From Clostridia bacterium (lineage in GTDB: Bacteria; Bacillota_A; Clostridia; UMGS1810), in assembly GCA_017437345.1 (NCBI GenBank), contig JAFSBJ010000131.1, positions 1 through 5,448 of the forward strand: a stretch of 5,448 nt of DNA. Reading direction: 5' to 3'. Below, in pieces: positions 4,711 to 5,448 of the stretch (its first letter is position 1; each line of letters begins with the position of its first letter). The notes below the pieces were generated by a model. The model made no database searches and was not told the DNA's origin. It saw only the letters and a program-made list of their open reading frames with translations. Position numbers and translations under genes: made by a program.

Positions 4711-5448
4711 AATACAAACGAAAAAAACATTTCTCAAAATGCATTACATATAATTAAAAAAATGCAGCAAAACGAGCTTACTGAAAGCTATATCTATGAG
4801 GAAATTGCAAAATTTGCAAAGGGTGAAGACAACAAGAAAACTCTTTTGCAGCTTGCCGCAGAAGAAAGAAGCCATTATGAAATCTGGAAAAGCTACACAG
4901 GCATCGAAATGAAGCCTCAGAAGATGAAAGTTTTCAAATTCAAATGGATAGCTAAAATCTTAGGCTTCACCTTTGCTGTTAAACTTATGGAAAACGGCGA
5001 GGAAAATGCTCAGAATGAATATGAATATCTTGAAAAAGAAATTCCCGAAAGCACTAAGATAAGAGAAGACGAAGAAAAACACGAGGAAGCTCTTCTTAGT
5101 ATGCTTGATGAAGAAAGACTACAGTATGTGGGAAGCATGGTTTTAGGAATGAATGATGCCTTAGTTGAGCTGACAGGCTCTCTTGCAGGATTTACCTTCG
5201 CCCTTCAGAAATCAAGCCTAGTTGCCCTTTCAGGACTTATCATCGGCATTTCTGCCACATTTTCTATGGCATCGAGTGAATTTCTTGCTGCCCGCTCTGA
5301 AGGAAGGTCTGATGCACTTAAATCCTGCTCATACACAGGCATCGCCTATCTTATAACAGTTGTGCTTCTTATTGCACCTTATCTTATTTTCGGCCACTAT
5401 CTGACCGCCCTTGCCTGCATGCTGGGAATTGTTATTTTAATTATTGCA
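4705..5448 (+). CDS. Ferritin-like (erythrin) domain fused to VIT1/CCC1-type iron transporter, 3' end cut by window
   Basis: The 248 codons are open to the window edge. Residues about 20-135 form a rubrerythrin/ferritin-like four-helix domain with two E-x-x-H motifs: EERSH (53-57) and EEKH (123-126). Residues about 140-248 form the start of a VIT1/CCC1 membrane domain. TM1 holds VLGMNDALVELTGSLAGFTF (146-165). TM2 holds GIISAT-like sequence then FSMASSEFLAARSE (186-199). TM3 is about 208-229 and TM4 from 232 on. Asp151, Met188 and Glu192 fall where VIT proteins place metal-handling residues. Fused proteins of this type (MbfA-like, 'EVIT') bind Fe2+ in the cytoplasmic ferritin-like part and move iron across the membrane, commonly giving resistance to iron or peroxide stress. 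About 40-50 residues, including the last helix, are probably missing beyond the edge. Initiation at TTG is supported by GGAGGTG. Mn2+ is an alternative substrate. Confidence 0.9.
   Translation, partial: MENTNEKNISQNALHIIKKMQQNELTESYIYEEIAKFAKGEDNKKTLLQLAAEERSHYEIWKSYTGIEMKPQKMKVFKFKWIAKILGFTFAVKLMENGEENAQNEYEYLEKEIPESTKIREDEEKHEEALLSMLDEERLQYVGSMVLGMNDALVELTGSLAGFTFALQKSSLVALSGLIIGISATFSMASSEFLAARSEGRSDALKSCSYTGIAYLITVVLLIAPYLIFGHYLTALACMLGIVILIIA

Noticed and set aside
4335..4730. Minus-strand open frame of 131 codons across the tRNAs, terminator and hairpin array
   Set aside because: It runs antisense through two tRNA genes and the palindromes, has no convincing ribosome binding site and no recognisable protein family. 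It is open by chance.

Overview
The window looks like the chromosome of an AT-rich, low-GC Gram-positive bacterium, most likely a gut-type Clostridia (Oscillospiraceae/Lachnospiraceae-like, possibly uncultured). Supporting signs are strong AGGAGG-type ribosome binding sites, a TTG start, a PyrR protein, a stalk-domain (copper-amine-oxidase-like) secreted protein, and Clostridia-like tRNAs. All three stop codons end intact or reconstructed genes, so the genetic code is standard. The taxonomic placement is inference.

Left part, minus strand (about 4100 down to 1): a tightly packed, probably single operon read from a promoter near 4073-4101. The order of transcription is (i) a decayed neutral-ceramidase-like gene (2818-4002) with no canonical start codon, an in-frame TAA at codon 38 and an apparent internal deletion; (ii) a secreted parvulin-type peptidyl-prolyl isomerase with two N-terminal stalk repeats (1574-2803); (iii) an NCS2 uracil permease (203-1540); (iv) the first 45 codons of pyrR (1-135, cut by the window edge). 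The last two form a pyrimidine uptake/regulation pair. The first two have no evident link to it beyond shared transcription.

Middle, plus strand: a divergent intergenic region with back-to-back promoters, then a tRNA cluster Val(UAC)-Thr(UGU)-Tyr(GUA) (4207-4457) ending in a clear Rho-independent terminator (4460-4489).

Right part, plus strand: directly after the terminator lies the most unusual element of the window, about 180 bp of eight consecutive small palindromes (4492-4671). They recur every 21-26 bp with different stem sequences, and are joined mostly by 6-bp linkers. The linkers are CATCAT-like in the first half and the complementary ATGATG-like in the second half, so the array as a whole is an inverted repeat of hairpin units. 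It runs up to, and its last hairpin overlaps, the putative promoter of a ferritin-like/VIT1-CCC1 iron transporter (4705 to the window end, truncated), which starts at TTG within a perfect 12-bp palindrome.

The hairpin array and the multiply damaged ceramidase-like gene heading an otherwise intact operon are the two things most worth a second look. The remaining genes are recognisable members of known families.
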